64,000 nucleotides of DNA from Pseudomonas palmensis (GTDB lineage Bacteria; Pseudomonadota; Gammaproteobacteria; Pseudomonadales; Pseudomonadaceae), in contig NZ_JAFKEC010000001.1 in assembly GCF_017848315.1 (NCBI RefSeq), forward strand, positions 124,001-188,000, given 5' to 3'. Below, piece by piece: positions 9,301 through 19,545 of this stretch; the first letter of the stretch is position 1, and each line of letters opens with the position of its first letter. The translations under genes and the position numbers were made by a program. The notes under the pieces are model-generated. The model saw nothing but the letters and a program-made list of their open reading frames with translations, had not been told where the DNA came from and did not search any database.

Positions 9301-10328
9301 AGGGTCGGAACGTGTATCAGGTGGCCATTGCCGACGGTGAAGAGATCAAGCGCGGCACCTTCGTGATGCCGACCCTGATCGAGCTGGAAAGCTTCGACGA
9401 ACTGCAGCGTGAGATCTTCGGCCCCGTCCTGCACGTGGTGCGCTACAACCGCAAGCACCTCGACCAGTTGATCGAGCAGATCAATGCATCCGGCTACGGC
9501 CTGACCCTGGGCGTGCACACCCGCATCGACGAGACCATCGCCAAGGTGATCGACAACGTCCATGCCGGCAACGTCTACGTCAACCGCAACATCGTCGGCG
9601 CCGTGGTCGGCGTGCAGCCGTTCGGTGGTGAAGGCCTGTCGGGTACCGGCCCCAAGGCCGGTGGCCCGCTGTACCTGTACCGTTTGCTGTCCACGCGCCC
9701 GGCCGATGCCATCGAGCAGTCGTTCCAGCGCAGCGACGCCGGTACTGCCCCGGACGTGCGTCTGCGCGAGCAGTTGCTCAAGCCGCTGCAATCGCTCAAG
9801 GCGTGGGCCGGCAGCAACCAGCAGGCCGAACTGGCGCAGCTGTGCGAGCAGTTCGCGCAGCAGTCGCAGAGCGGCGTCACCCGCCTGCTCAACGGCCCGA
9901 CCGGCGAGCGCAACAGCTACACCATCCTGCCGCGCGAGCACGTGCTGTGCCTGGCCGAGTCGGAGGCTGATCTGCTGACTCAACTGGCAGCGGTACTGGC
10001 GGTGGGCAGCTCGGCAGTGTTCGTCGACGGCGAGCCGGGCAAGGCCTTGCGTGGGCGCTTGCCGAAGGATGTGCAGGCGCGCATCAAGCTGGTGAGCGAC
10101 TGGGCCAAGGACGAGGTGGTGTTCGACGCGGTGCTGCATCACGGCCATTCGGACCAGCTGCGCGCAGTGTGCGAGCAGGTGGCCAAGCGTGCCGGTGCGA
10201 TCGTGGGTGTGCAGGGCTTGTCGTCGGGTGAAACCGCGATTGCGCTGGAGCGCCTGGTGATCGAGCGTGCGTTGAGCGTGAACACCGCCGCGGCGGGCGG
10301 CAATGCCAGCCTGATGACCATCGGCTAA
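6375..10328 (+). CDS. putA: Trifunctional PutA: put repressor / proline dehydrogenase / P5C dehydrogenase
   Basis: A protein of 1317 residues, the length of E. coli-type trifunctional PutA, converting proline to glutamate. Residues 1-50 form the ribbon-helix-helix DNA-binding domain (MATTTLGVKLDDPTRERLK) with Thr5, Gly7 and Lys9 at the DNA-contacting strand positions. The FAD-dependent proline dehydrogenase barrel (about 260-560) includes LVKGAYWDSEIKRAQ and GYPVYTRKVYTDVSY. The NAD-dependent P5C dehydrogenase (about 650-1115) includes GPVVCISPWNFPLAIF, FTGSTEVA and catalytic Cys915 in AGQRCSALR. A C-terminal cap follows. AGGATAAGAA precedes the ATG. With proline present PutA moves to the membrane; without it, PutA represses putA and putP. 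Confidence 0.98.
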   Translation: MATTTLGVKLDDPTRERLKTAAQSIDRTPHWLIKQAIFNYLEKLEGGATLTELSGQPGNQGDDAGDVQADHSHQCFLEFAESILPQSVLRASITAAYRRPEPEVVPMLLEQARLPAPMAEATHKLAAGIAEKLRNQKSASGRAGIVQGLLQEFSLSSQEGVALMCLAEALLRIPDKGTRDALIRDKISTGNWQPHLGNSPSLFVNAATWGLLLTGKLVSTHNESGLTSSLSRIIGKSGEPMIRKGVDMAMRLMGEQFVTGETIAEALANASKFEAKGFRYSYDMLGEAALTEHDAQKYLASYEQAIHAIGKASHGRGIYEGPGISIKLSALHPRYSRAQYERVMDELYPRLLSLTLLAKQYDIGLNIDAEEADRLELSLDLLERLCFEPQLSGWNGIGFVIQAYQKRCPYVIDYVIDLARRSRHRLMIRLVKGAYWDSEIKRAQVEGLEGYPVYTRKVYTDVSYIACARKLLSVPEAIYPQFATHNAHTLSAIYHIAGQNYYPGQYEFQCLHGMGEPLYEQVVGKVADGKLNRPCRVYAPVGTHETLLAYLVRRLLENGANTSFVNRIADQSISIQELVADPVATIERMATQEGGFGLPHPRIPLPRDLYGAERANSSGIDMANEHRLASLSCALLATAHNDWKAEPMLGCASSDEAAAPVLNPSDHRDVVGHVQEATVEDADNAIQCALNAAPIWQATPPAERAAILERAADLMEGEIQPLMGLLAREAGKTYANAIAEVREAVDFLRYYAVQARNDFSNDAHRPLGPVVCISPWNFPLAIFSGQVAAALAAGNPVLAKPAEQTPLVAAQAVRLLLEAGIPQGVVQLLPGRGETVGARLVGDDRVKGVMFTGSTEVARLLQRNIAGRLDSQGRPIPLIAETGGQNAMIVDSSALTEQVVIDVVSSAFDSAGQRCSALRVLCLQEDSADRVIEMLKGAMAESRLGNPERLSVDIGPVIDAEAKAGIEKHIQGMRDKGRNVYQVAIADGEEIKRGTFVMPTLIELESFDELQREIFGPVLHVVRYNRKHLDQLIEQINASGYGLTLGVHTRIDETIAKVIDNVHAGNVYVNRNIVGAVVGVQPFGGEGLSGTGPKAGGPLYLYRLLSTRPADAIEQSFQRSDAGTAPDVRLREQLLKPLQSLKAWAGSNQQAELAQLCEQFAQQSQSGVTRLLNGPTGERNSYTILPREHVLCLAESEADLLTQLAAVLAVGSSAVFVDGEPGKALRGRLPKDVQARIKLVSDWAKDEVVFDAVLHHGHSDQLRAVCEQVAKRAGAIVGVQGLSSGETAIALERLVIERALSVNTAAAGGNASLMTIG

Positions 10329-10345
10329 CCACCGAGGCGTTGCCA

Positions 10346-10412
10346 ATCGCGGGTCAGGCCCGCCCCCACAGGATCGATGCAGATTCTTGTGGGGGACGGC
10401 CTGGCCCGCGAT
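10346..10412. repeat. REP pair (type A, variant) followed by T8
   Basis: ATCGCGGGTCAGGCCCGCCCCCACA and its imperfect inverse lie 18 nt after the putA stop and are followed by eight Ts. It probably acts as the putA terminator as well as being a REP element. Confidence 0.88.
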
Positions 10413-10532
10413 TTTTTTTGCGGACACACACCTGACAACGGTTCTGACCCCTCATCACCCCCACCTATTAACCTGTCCACCTCCCGCCCGCATGCCTAGA
10501 CTCGGCCCCATCCCCACCAAGGTATGGCCGCC

Positions 10533-12335
10533 ATGTCCGACACCCTGCTCAGCGCCCGCAACCTGGCCTTCGAACTCTACGAAGTGCTCGACGCCGAGGC
10601 CCTCACCCAACGCCCACGCTTCGCCGAGCACAGCCGCGAAACCTTCGACGCCGCGCTGCACACCGCTCGCACCCTGGCCGAAAAATACTTCGCCCCGCAC
10701 AACCGCAAGGGCGACGAGCACGAGCCACGCTTCGAGAACGGCCAGGCCATACTGATTCCCGAGGTCAAACCTGCCGTCGACGCCTTCCTCGACGCCGGAT
10801 TTCTCAACGCTAACCGCGACTTCGAGGCCGGCGGCATGCAGTTGCCCACCCTGCTCTCGCAAGCCTGCTTCGCCCACTTTCAGGCCGCCAACGCCGGCAC
10901 CACCGCCTACCCGTTCCTGACCATGGGCGCCGCCAACCTGATCGAGAACTTCGGCACCGACGAGCAAAAGCGCCTGTTCCTGCAACCGATGATCGAGGGC
11001 CGCTTCTTCGGCACCATGGCCCTCACCGAACCCCACGCCGGCAGCTCGTTGGCCGATATCCGCACCCGCGCCGAACCCGCCGCCGACGGCAGCTTCCGCC
11101 TCAAGGGCAACAAGATCTTCATCTCCGGGGGCGATCACACGCTGTCCGAGAACATCGTGCACCTGGTGCTGGCCAAACTCCCCGACGCACCACCCGGGGT
11201 AAAGGGCATTTCGCTGTTCATCGTGCCCAAGTTCCTGGTCAACCCGGACGCCAGCCTGGGCCAGCGCAACGATGTGGTGCTGGCCGGCCTGTTCCACAAG
11301 ATGGGCTGGCGCGGCACCACCTCCACCGCACTCAACTTCGGCGACAACGGCCAGTGCGTCGGCTACCTGATCGGCCAGCCGCACCAGGGCCTGGCCTGCA
11401 TGTTCCAGATGATGAACGAGGCGCGCATCGGCGTGGGCATGGGCGCGGTGATGCTCGGCTACGCCGGCTACCTGTACTCGCTGGACTACGCCCGCCAGCG
11501 CCCGCAAGGCCGCCTGCCCGACAACAAGAACCCCGCCACCGCCGCCGTGCCGATCATCCAGCACAGCGATGTGAAACGCATGCTGCTGACGCAGAAGGCC
11601 TACGTCGAAGGCGCTTTCGACCTGGGCCTGTACGCCGCCCGGCTGTTCGACGACAGCCATACCGCCGCCACCGAAGACGAGCGCCAACAGGCCCAGCAAC
11701 TGCTCGACCTGCTGACCCCGATCGTCAAGTCGTGGCCGTCCGAGTTCTGCCTCAAGGCCAATGAGCTGGCGATCCAGATCCTCGGTGGCCACGGCTACAC
11801 CCGCGATTACCCGGTAGAGCAGTACTACCGCGACAACCGCCTGAACCCGATCCACGAAGGCACCCACGGCATCCAGTCACTCGACCTGCTCGGGCGCAAA
11901 CTGGCCCAGCACGGTGGCGCCGGCCTCAAGCAGCTGGTACGCCTGATCGCCGGCACTTGCGCCCAGGCCCAGGCCTACACCCGCCTGGACCCGTTGCGCG
12001 AACCGCTGGAACAACTGCTCAGCCGCCTGCAGCACGTGACCCTGGGCCTGCTTGGCGAGTTGTCCACAGGCCAGGTCAACAGCGCCCTGGCCAACTCGGC
12101 GCTGTACCTCAAGGCCTTCGGTCACTGCGTGATCGGCTGGCGCTGGCTGGAGCAGGCGATTCGCGCCGAACAGGGCCTGGCCCGCGGCAACCCGGCCGAT
12201 ACCGGGTTCTATCGGGGCAAGTTGCAGGCCGCACGGTTTTTCCTCACCTGGGAAGTACCGGCCTGCCATAATGACCTCGCATTGCTCGAGGCCCGCGACG
12301 ACACCTGCCCGGGCATGCACGAGGAGTGGTTCTGA
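10533..12335 (+). CDS. Acyl-CoA dehydrogenase (long form, about 600 aa)
   Basis: A FAD flavoprotein of 600 residues that would introduce the alpha-beta double bond in an acyl-CoA. Visible are FFGTMALTEPHAGSSLADI (FAD/substrate loop), LKGNKIFISGGDH, RGTTSTALNFGDNGQ and AIQILGGHGYTRDYPVEQYY (C-terminal helical domain), then GTHGIQSLDLLGRKL. The extra C-terminal region is typical of the 600-residue group with an acetyl-CoA-dehydrogenase-type tail. I prefer ATG 10533 over 10524 because AAGG lies 10 nt upstream of it but only 1 nt from the earlier ATG. The gene follows putA behind a REP terminator and is about 30 nt from the TldD-like gene. Substrate is unknown. Confidence 0.9.
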   Translation: MSDTLLSARNLAFELYEVLDAEALTQRPRFAEHSRETFDAALHTARTLAEKYFAPHNRKGDEHEPRFENGQAILIPEVKPAVDAFLDAGFLNANRDFEAGGMQLPTLLSQACFAHFQAANAGTTAYPFLTMGAANLIENFGTDEQKRLFLQPMIEGRFFGTMALTEPHAGSSLADIRTRAEPAADGSFRLKGNKIFISGGDHTLSENIVHLVLAKLPDAPPGVKGISLFIVPKFLVNPDASLGQRNDVVLAGLFHKMGWRGTTSTALNFGDNGQCVGYLIGQPHQGLACMFQMMNEARIGVGMGAVMLGYAGYLYSLDYARQRPQGRLPDNKNPATAAVPIIQHSDVKRMLLTQKAYVEGAFDLGLYAARLFDDSHTAATEDERQQAQQLLDLLTPIVKSWPSEFCLKANELAIQILGGHGYTRDYPVEQYYRDNRLNPIHEGTHGIQSLDLLGRKLAQHGGAGLKQLVRLIAGTCAQAQAYTRLDPLREPLEQLLSRLQHVTLGLLGELSTGQVNSALANSALYLKAFGHCVIGWRWLEQAIRAEQGLARGNPADTGFYRGKLQAARFFLTWEVPACHNDLALLEARDDTCPGMHEEWF

Positions 12336-12366
12336 GGGGGAACCACCGTCACCCGGAGGTTCGCGC

Positions 12367-13809
12367 ATGTTCGATTTCACCGCGCCGCTGCGCCAGCGTT
12401 TCACTGGCCTGAACAGCGGCGCCGAGTTTTTCTCCCTGCGCTATGTGCAGGAAGCCCACCAGCACCTGTCGGTGCGCAAGAACATCGCCGAACCACCCAG
12501 CCTGACCCGCGACCAGGGCGCGATGCTCACCGTGCGCGTCAACGGCGTGGAGGCCTACGCGGCCACCGCCGACCTGTCCCAGGCCGGCCTGCAACGCGCC
12601 CTTGACCAGGCCGAGGCGCTGGCCCGCCAGATCGCGCGCCACGCCCTGCTCGACCTGCGCGAGCAACCGGTGTCCAGCGCCCGCGCCGACTACTGCTCGC
12701 CCAACCTCAACAGCACCTTCCCGGCCCTGGCCGACTGCTATGAACTGCTGGCCCGCGAATCGGCCAGCGTGCCGGGCGATTCGCGCCTGGTGAACTGGCA
12801 GGCCAGCCTGGGCCTGAGCACGGTCGAGCAGATCTACCTCAACAGTGCCGGCGCCGAACTGCGCCAGGCGCAACGCTTCGTGTTCCCCGGCATGAGCGTC
12901 ACCGCCTTCGACGGCAGCGACAGCCAGAGCCGCAGCCTGGGCCGCGAGAACTTCGGCCAGCAGGGCGGCGTGGATGTGATCGAGCGCTGCGGCCTGCTCG
13001 GTGCCGGGGCCCAGGTGGCCGACCAGGCCCTGCAACTGCTGCTGGCGCCCAACACCCCGAGCGGAGTACGCGACCTGCTGCTGATGCCCGACCAGATGAT
13101 GCTGCAGATCCACGAGTCCATCGGCCACCCGCTGGAGATGGACCGCATCCTGGGCGACGAGCGCAACTACGCCGGCACCAGCTTCATCAAGGCCCAGGAC
13201 TTCGGCCACCTGCAGTACGGCTCGGCACTGCTCAACGTGACCTTCGACCCGGCCATCCCCGAAGAGCTGGCCAGCTACGCGCACGATGACGACGGCACCC
13301 CGGCCCACAAGCAGTTCCTGATTCGCGAGGGTGTACTGGTGCGCCCGCTGGGCGGTGCGCTGTCACAGTTCCGCTCGGGCCTGGACGGCGTGGCCAACAG
13401 CCGCGCCTGCGGCTGGAACCGCGCACCGATCGACCGCATGGCCAACCTCAACATCGAGCCGGGCGACAAGTCCCTGGCGCAACTGATCGGCGGCATCGAG
13501 CACGGCATCCTGATGCGCACCAACCGCTCGTGGTCCATCGACGATGCGCGCAACAAGTTCCAGTTCGGCTGCGAATGGGGCCAGTTGATCGAGCACGGCG
13601 AACTCAAGGGCGTGGTCAAGAACCCCAACTACCGCGGTATTTCCGCCGGTTTCTGGCGCAACCTCAGCGCCGTGGGCGACGCCAGTACCTTCCAGGTGCT
13701 CGGCACGCCCAACTGCGGCAAGGGCGAACCCAACCAGGTGGTGCGCGTGGGCCATGCCTCGCCGGCCTGCGTGTTCAGCCAGATCGACGTATTCGGAGGA
13801 GACGCCTGA
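12367..13809 (+). CDS. TldD-type metalloprotease subunit (second, non-canonical TldD)
   Basis: This 480-residue protein belongs to the TldD/PmbA family. The zinc motif HESIGHPLEMD gives His249-Glu250 and His254 (HExxxH). The TldD-type C-terminal signature NCGKGEPNQVVRVG is also present, so this is the catalytic subunit type. A strong GGAGG lies 8 nt before the ATG, which is why I start it at 12367. It overlaps the partner gene downstream as TGATG. In E. coli TldD/TldE cleaves peptides such as pro-microcin B17 and CcdA. The usual Pseudomonas tldD lies elsewhere, so this looks like an extra pair; no precursor peptide gene is visible nearby. Confidence 0.88.
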   Translation: MFDFTAPLRQRFTGLNSGAEFFSLRYVQEAHQHLSVRKNIAEPPSLTRDQGAMLTVRVNGVEAYAATADLSQAGLQRALDQAEALARQIARHALLDLREQPVSSARADYCSPNLNSTFPALADCYELLARESASVPGDSRLVNWQASLGLSTVEQIYLNSAGAELRQAQRFVFPGMSVTAFDGSDSQSRSLGRENFGQQGGVDVIERCGLLGAGAQVADQALQLLLAPNTPSGVRDLLLMPDQMMLQIHESIGHPLEMDRILGDERNYAGTSFIKAQDFGHLQYGSALLNVTFDPAIPEELASYAHDDDGTPAHKQFLIREGVLVRPLGGALSQFRSGLDGVANSRACGWNRAPIDRMANLNIEPGDKSLAQLIGGIEHGILMRTNRSWSIDDARNKFQFGCEWGQLIEHGELKGVVKNPNYRGISAGFWRNLSAVGDASTFQVLGTPNCGKGEPNQVVRVGHASPACVFSQIDVFGGDA

Positions 13810-15140
13810 TGGCCGCCAGCCCTTTGCACAACTTCCAGGACCTGGTCGCATGGCTGCGCGACAACGTGCGCGCCCCCGAACAGTTCACCCTGAGCTACAG
13901 CGCCGAGCAGTCGCAATTCATCCGATTCAACCATGCCAGGGTGCGCCAGGCCGGCGACGTGCAACAGGCCGGTGCGAGCCTGAAGCTGATTGCCGACGGT
14001 CGCCAGGCCGACCTGCACCTGACCCTCAGCGGCGAGCCGGCGCTGGACCGCGAGCGCCTGCACCAGGCACTGGCCGAGCTGCGCCAGATCCTGCCGCTGA
14101 TCCCTGCCGACCCGTACCTGTTGCTCAACGACAGTGCCTGGCACAGCCATCAGGTACAGGACGGCCCGCTGCCGGATACCGCACGGGTGCTCGAGCAGAT
14201 CGAACACGGCGCCGGCGCGCTGGACCTGGTGGGCATCTATGCCGCCGGGCCGATCAGTCGCGGCTTTGCCAGTTCGTTCGGCGCCTCTGGCTGGCATCAG
14301 GCCAACAGCTTCAATTTCGACTTCAGCCTGTTCCACGCCAACGGCCAGGCGGTGAAGGCCAACTACGCCGGGCAGGTGTGGGACAATGCCGCGTTCGCCC
14401 GGCGCCTGGCCCAGGCCCGCGAGCAGCTGGAGTACCTGGGTCGTCCACTCAAGACCCTCGCCCCCGGCCAGTACCGCGCCTACCTGGCACCGGCAGCGAT
14501 GGACGAGATCATGGGCATGCTGTGCTGGGGCGGTTTTTCGGCGCAGGCCATCGCCAGCAAGGACAGCCCGCTGCAACGCCTGTATGCCGGCGATGCGGCA
14601 TTGAGCCCGCTGGTGAACATCACCGAACAGGTCAGCGGCTCGCTGAGCCCGGCGTTCTCCGGCGAAGGCTACCCACGCAGCGACGTGCAGCTGATGGACG
14701 CAGGGCAGGCGCGCGAACAGCTGACCAACGCGCGCAGCGCCGCCGAGTTCGAGCAGGTCGCCAATGGCGCCGAGGCCCACGAGTGGCCAAGCGCCTTGAG
14801 CCTGGCCGCCGGCGAGCTGGCGCTGGATGAGGTGCTCGCCAGGCTGGGTACGGGCCTGTACATCAGCAACCTGTGGTACCTGAACTACTCCGACCTGCCG
14901 GCGGCGCGCATGACCGGGCTGACGCGCTTTGCGACATTCTGGGTCGAGGACGGTCAGATCCAGGCGCCGGTCAGCACCATGCGCTTCGACGACAGCGTGT
15001 ACAGCCTGCTCGGCTCGCAGCTGGAGGCGCTCACGACCGAGCGCGAGCTGATCCTGTCGACCAGCACCTACGGACAGCGCCAGACCAGTTCGAGCCATTT
15101 GCCGGGGGCGCTGGTCAAACGCCTGACGCTGACATTGTGA
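13809..15140 (+). CDS. TldE/PmbA-type non-catalytic partner subunit
   Basis: A 443-residue TldD/PmbA-family protein without the HExxxH motif: the equivalent helix reads MDEIMGMLCWGGFSAQAI. That is the pattern of TldE/PmbA, the non-metal subunit of the heterodimeric protease. Other family features are RFNHARVRQAGDVQQAG, AGPISRGFASSFGASGW and GLYISNLWYLNYSDLP. Its ATG overlaps the TldD-like stop (TGATG at 13807-13811), so the subunits are probably made in equal amounts by coupled translation. A REP element follows the stop. Target peptide unknown. Confidence 0.87.
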   Translation: MAASPLHNFQDLVAWLRDNVRAPEQFTLSYSAEQSQFIRFNHARVRQAGDVQQAGASLKLIADGRQADLHLTLSGEPALDRERLHQALAELRQILPLIPADPYLLLNDSAWHSHQVQDGPLPDTARVLEQIEHGAGALDLVGIYAAGPISRGFASSFGASGWHQANSFNFDFSLFHANGQAVKANYAGQVWDNAAFARRLAQAREQLEYLGRPLKTLAPGQYRAYLAPAAMDEIMGMLCWGGFSAQAIASKDSPLQRLYAGDAALSPLVNITEQVSGSLSPAFSGEGYPRSDVQLMDAGQAREQLTNARSAAEFEQVANGAEAHEWPSALSLAAGELALDEVLARLGTGLYISNLWYLNYSDLPAARMTGLTRFATFWVEDGQIQAPVSTMRFDDSVYSLLGSQLEALTTERELILSTSTYGQRQTSSSHLPGALVKRLTLTL

Positions 15141-15147
15141 TGCCGCC

Positions 15148-15227
15148 ATCGCGGGTCAAGCCCGCTCCCACAGGGATCACCGCCGCCCCTGTGGGAGCTG
15201 CGGTTCGACGCTTCGACTTGCCCGCGA
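15148..15227. repeat. REP element (type A left arm with diverged right arm)
   Basis: The left arm ATCGCGGGTCAAGCCCGC-TCCCACA is standard. The right arm begins CTGTGGGAGC but continues into CGGTTCGACGCTTCGACTTGCCCGCGAA, so the pair is hybrid. It separates the TldE-like gene from the transporter. Confidence 0.8.
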
Positions 15228-15250
15228 AGGGGCCCTCAAGGACATAGAGC

Positions 15251-16678
15251 ATGCCCAACCGCACCCCGCTGGACCCCGTCACCGCCCGCTGGATTCCCTG
15301 GGTGGTGGCCATCGCCTTCTTCATGCAGTCGCTGGACGGCACCATCCTCAACACCGCGCTGCCGGCCATGGCCCGCGACCTGGCGGAAAACCCGCTGCGC
15401 ATGCAGTCGGTGATCATCGCCTACATGCTCACCGTGGCCCTGCTGATCCCGGCCTCGGGCTGGATCGCCGACCGCTTCGGCACCAAGCGCATCTTCTTCA
15501 GCGCGATCCTGCTGTTCAGCATCGGCTCGCTGCTGTGTGCACTGTCCAACAGCCTCGGCATGCTGGTCGGTGCCCGCGTGATCCAGGGCCTGGGCGGCGC
15601 GCTGATGCTGCCGGTGGGGCGCCTGGTGGTGCTGCGCGCCTACCCGCGCACCGAACTGGTGCGCATCATGAGCTTCATCACCATCCCCGGCCTGCTCGGC
15701 CCGCTGCTGGGCCCGACCATGGGCGGCTGGCTGGTGGAGTACCTGAGCTGGCACTGGATCTTCCTGCTCAACCTGCCGGTCGGCGCGCTGGGCTGCTACG
15801 CGGTGTGGAAGTTCATCCCCGACCTGCGCGGCTCCGAGCGCACACGCTTCGACGGCGTGGGCTTTGTGCTGTTCGGCGCCGCGATGGTACTGATCACCAT
15901 CGCCATGGAGGGCCTGGGCGAGCTGCACCTGCCGCACCTGCGCGTGATGCTGCTGCTGTTCGCCGGCATGGCGTGCCTGGCCGCCTACTGGCTGCGCGCC
16001 GGCAGCATCGACAACCCGCTGTTCTCGCCCCGGCTGTTTCGCACCCGTACCTTCTCGGTGGGCATCCTCGGCAACCTGTTCGCCCGCCTGGGCAGCGGCG
16101 CACTGCCGTTTCTGGTGCCGTTGCTGCTGCAGGTGGCGCTGGGCTATTCGCCGTCCCAGGCCGGCATGAGCATGATCCCGCTGGCCGCCTCGGCGATGGT
16201 CGCCAAGTCCATCGCCCGGCCGCTGATCGAGCGCCTGGGCTACCGCACCATCCTCACCGGCAACACCCTGCTGCTGGGCGTGCTGCTGTGCAGCCTGGGG
16301 CTGGTCAACGAACACACCCCGTATGCCCTGCTGCTGGTGCAACTGGGGCTGCTGGGGGCGGTGAACTCGCTGCAGTTCACGGCGATGAACACCGTGACCC
16401 TGATCGACCTGGACGACGCCAGCGCCAGCAGCGGCAACAGCCTGCTGTCGGTGGTGGCGCAGCTCTCGCTGAGCCTGGGTGTGGCCTGCGCTGGCGCACT
16501 GCTGGGCGGCTTTACCGGCGCTGGCAGCGGCGATGGGGTGGAGACCACGCTGGGCGCGTTCCAGCTGACCTTCCTGACCATCGGCCTGATGTCGATGCTG
16601 GCGGCGGCGATCTTCATGCAGCTGTCCAGGGCGGACGGAAGGCGTGCCCGTCGTCCGGAACCGGAGATCGAGGCTTAG
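15251..16678 (+). CDS. mdtD: MFS exporter, DHA2 (14-TM) family, MdtD-like
   Basis: A 475-residue integral membrane protein. It starts WIPWVVAIAFFMQSLDGTIL, with DGTILNTALP being motif D1 of the 14-TM DHA2 drug exporters. Motif A is GWIADRFGTKR, and the antiporter motif C region is GLLGPLLGPTMGGWLVEYLSW. The protein resembles E. coli MdtD, for which drug and iron-citrate efflux have been proposed. AAGGA lies 8 nt before the ATG. It has no neighbouring membrane-fusion or outer-membrane partner, so it probably works alone in the inner membrane. Substrate not deducible. Confidence 0.87.
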   Translation: MPNRTPLDPVTARWIPWVVAIAFFMQSLDGTILNTALPAMARDLAENPLRMQSVIIAYMLTVALLIPASGWIADRFGTKRIFFSAILLFSIGSLLCALSNSLGMLVGARVIQGLGGALMLPVGRLVVLRAYPRTELVRIMSFITIPGLLGPLLGPTMGGWLVEYLSWHWIFLLNLPVGALGCYAVWKFIPDLRGSERTRFDGVGFVLFGAAMVLITIAMEGLGELHLPHLRVMLLLFAGMACLAAYWLRAGSIDNPLFSPRLFRTRTFSVGILGNLFARLGSGALPFLVPLLLQVALGYSPSQAGMSMIPLAASAMVAKSIARPLIERLGYRTILTGNTLLLGVLLCSLGLVNEHTPYALLLVQLGLLGAVNSLQFTAMNTVTLIDLDDASASSGNSLLSVVAQLSLSLGVACAGALLGGFTGAGSGDGVETTLGAFQLTFLTIGLMSMLAAAIFMQLSRADGRRARRPEPEIEA

Positions 16679-16735
16679 GGCTAATGGCCACGAGGCTGGT
16701 ACACTGCGCGACATTTTGTTTTGCAGGCCCGCCTC

Positions 16736-18121
<1,386 letters not shown>

Positions 18122-18146
18122 GTCGTTTATCGCCTATCAGGGCCTC

Positions 18147-18213
18147 ATCGCGGGTCAAGCCCGCTCCCACAAGGACTTGCGTACCTCCTGTGGGAGCGGG
18201 CTTGACCCGCGAT
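18147..18213. repeat. REP pair (type A)
   Basis: ATCGCGGGTCAAGCCCGC-TCCCACA and its inverse around a spacer of about 17 nt, between dbpA and the flavoprotein gene. It ends 29 bp before the next start codon, so its hairpin lies in or near that gene's leader. Confidence 0.92.
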
Positions 18214-18242
18214 AGCTTCAACACCTATTTGAGGATTTTGCA

Positions 18243-19424
18243 GTGCGTTCCACCGAAGTGATCATCATCGGCGCTGGCGCCGCCGGCCTGATGTGCGCCA
18301 TCCACGCCGCCAACCGCGGCCGCCAGGTGCTGCTGCTGGACCATGCCAACAAGCCCGGCAAGAAGATCCTGATGTCCGGTGGCGGGCGCTGCAACTTCAC
18401 CAACCTGTACACCGAGCCGGCCAACTTCCTCTCGCACAACCCGCACTTCTGCAAGTCGGCCCTGGCCCGCTACACCCAGTGGGACTTCATCGAGATGGTC
18501 GGCAAGCACGCCGTGCCCTATCACGAGAAAAAACTCGGCCAGCTGTTCTGCGACAACAAGTCCAACGACATCCTCGACATGCTGCTCAGCGAGCTTCAGA
18601 GCGCCGGCGCCGAGCTGCGCATGGACACGCGCATCGAGCAGATCGAAAAGCTCGAGCATGGCTACCTGCTCGAAACCAGCATGGGCACGCTGCAATGCCA
18701 GTCGCTGGTGATCGCCACCGGCGGCCTGTCGATCCCGACCCTGGGCGCCACCGGTTTCGGCTACCAGGTGGCCCGCCAGTTCGGCCACACCCTGCTGCCG
18801 ACCCGCGCCGGGCTGGTGCCCTTCACCATCACCGAGCCGCAGCTCAAGGCCATGTGCACCGAGCTGTCGGGCACCTCGGTGGACTGCGTGGCCAGCTGCA
18901 ACGGCACCAGCTTTCGCGAGAACCTGCTGTTCACCCACCGCGGCCTCAGCGGCCCGGCGATCCTGCAGGTGTCGTCGTTCTGGCACAGCGGCGACAGCGT
19001 CGAGATCAACCTGCTGCCCGAGCATGACGCCCTCGCCTGGCTGCAACAGCAACAGGCCGAACGCCCCAACAGCGAACTCAAGACCCTGCTTGGCGAGGTC
19101 TTCACCAAGAAGATGGCCAACCTGCTGGCCGAGCACTGGTTCGTGTCCCGGCCGATGAAGCAGTACACCCCGGCCGAACTGGCCGAGGTCGCCGACAAAC
19201 TGGCGGCCTGGCAGGTGGTGCCGGCCGGCACCGAGGGCTACCGCACCGCCGAAGTCACCCTGGGCGGGGTCGACACCCGCGAAGTGTCGTCCAAGACCCT
19301 GGAGTCGCTGAAAAGCCCCGGCCTGTATTTCGTGGGCGAAGTGCTGGACGTCAGCGGGCACCTGGGCGGGTTCAATTTCCAGTGGGCCTGGGCATCGGCC
19401 TACGCGGCCGCGCAGTTCGTCTAA
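18243..19424 (+). CDS. HI0933/YhiN (BaiN)-family FAD oxidoreductase
   Basis: A flavoprotein of 393 residues. The N-terminal dinucleotide-binding site is IIIGAGAAGLMCAIHAA, followed by the family hallmark GKKILMSGGGRCNFTN. The C-terminal FAD contact is LYFVGEVLDVSGHLGGFNFQWAWASAY. An insert of about 200 residues (VPFTITEPQLKAM...THRGLSGPAILQVSS) is typical of this family. It starts with GTG at 18243, 9 nt after TTGAGGA. The family includes BaiN-like bile-acid reductases and YhiN; the physiological substrate in Pseudomonas is not known. It is monocistronic between a REP pair and yccS. Confidence 0.88.
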   Translation: MRSTEVIIIGAGAAGLMCAIHAANRGRQVLLLDHANKPGKKILMSGGGRCNFTNLYTEPANFLSHNPHFCKSALARYTQWDFIEMVGKHAVPYHEKKLGQLFCDNKSNDILDMLLSELQSAGAELRMDTRIEQIEKLEHGYLLETSMGTLQCQSLVIATGGLSIPTLGATGFGYQVARQFGHTLLPTRAGLVPFTITEPQLKAMCTELSGTSVDCVASCNGTSFRENLLFTHRGLSGPAILQVSSFWHSGDSVEINLLPEHDALAWLQQQQAERPNSELKTLLGEVFTKKMANLLAEHWFVSRPMKQYTPAELAEVADKLAAWQVVPAGTEGYRTAEVTLGGVDTREVSSKTLESLKSPGLYFVGEVLDVSGHLGGFNFQWAWASAYAAAQFV

Positions 19425-19545
19425 CCTTCGCGTTAGAATCGCGCATCACGGAACAAATTTTGCTGGTACGTGACCACGGTGACAGTTCGCTGCCACCGTG
19501 ACCGGCTCAATTTCGATCATCGCCAAGCAGGCCTGCCGCCCTATC

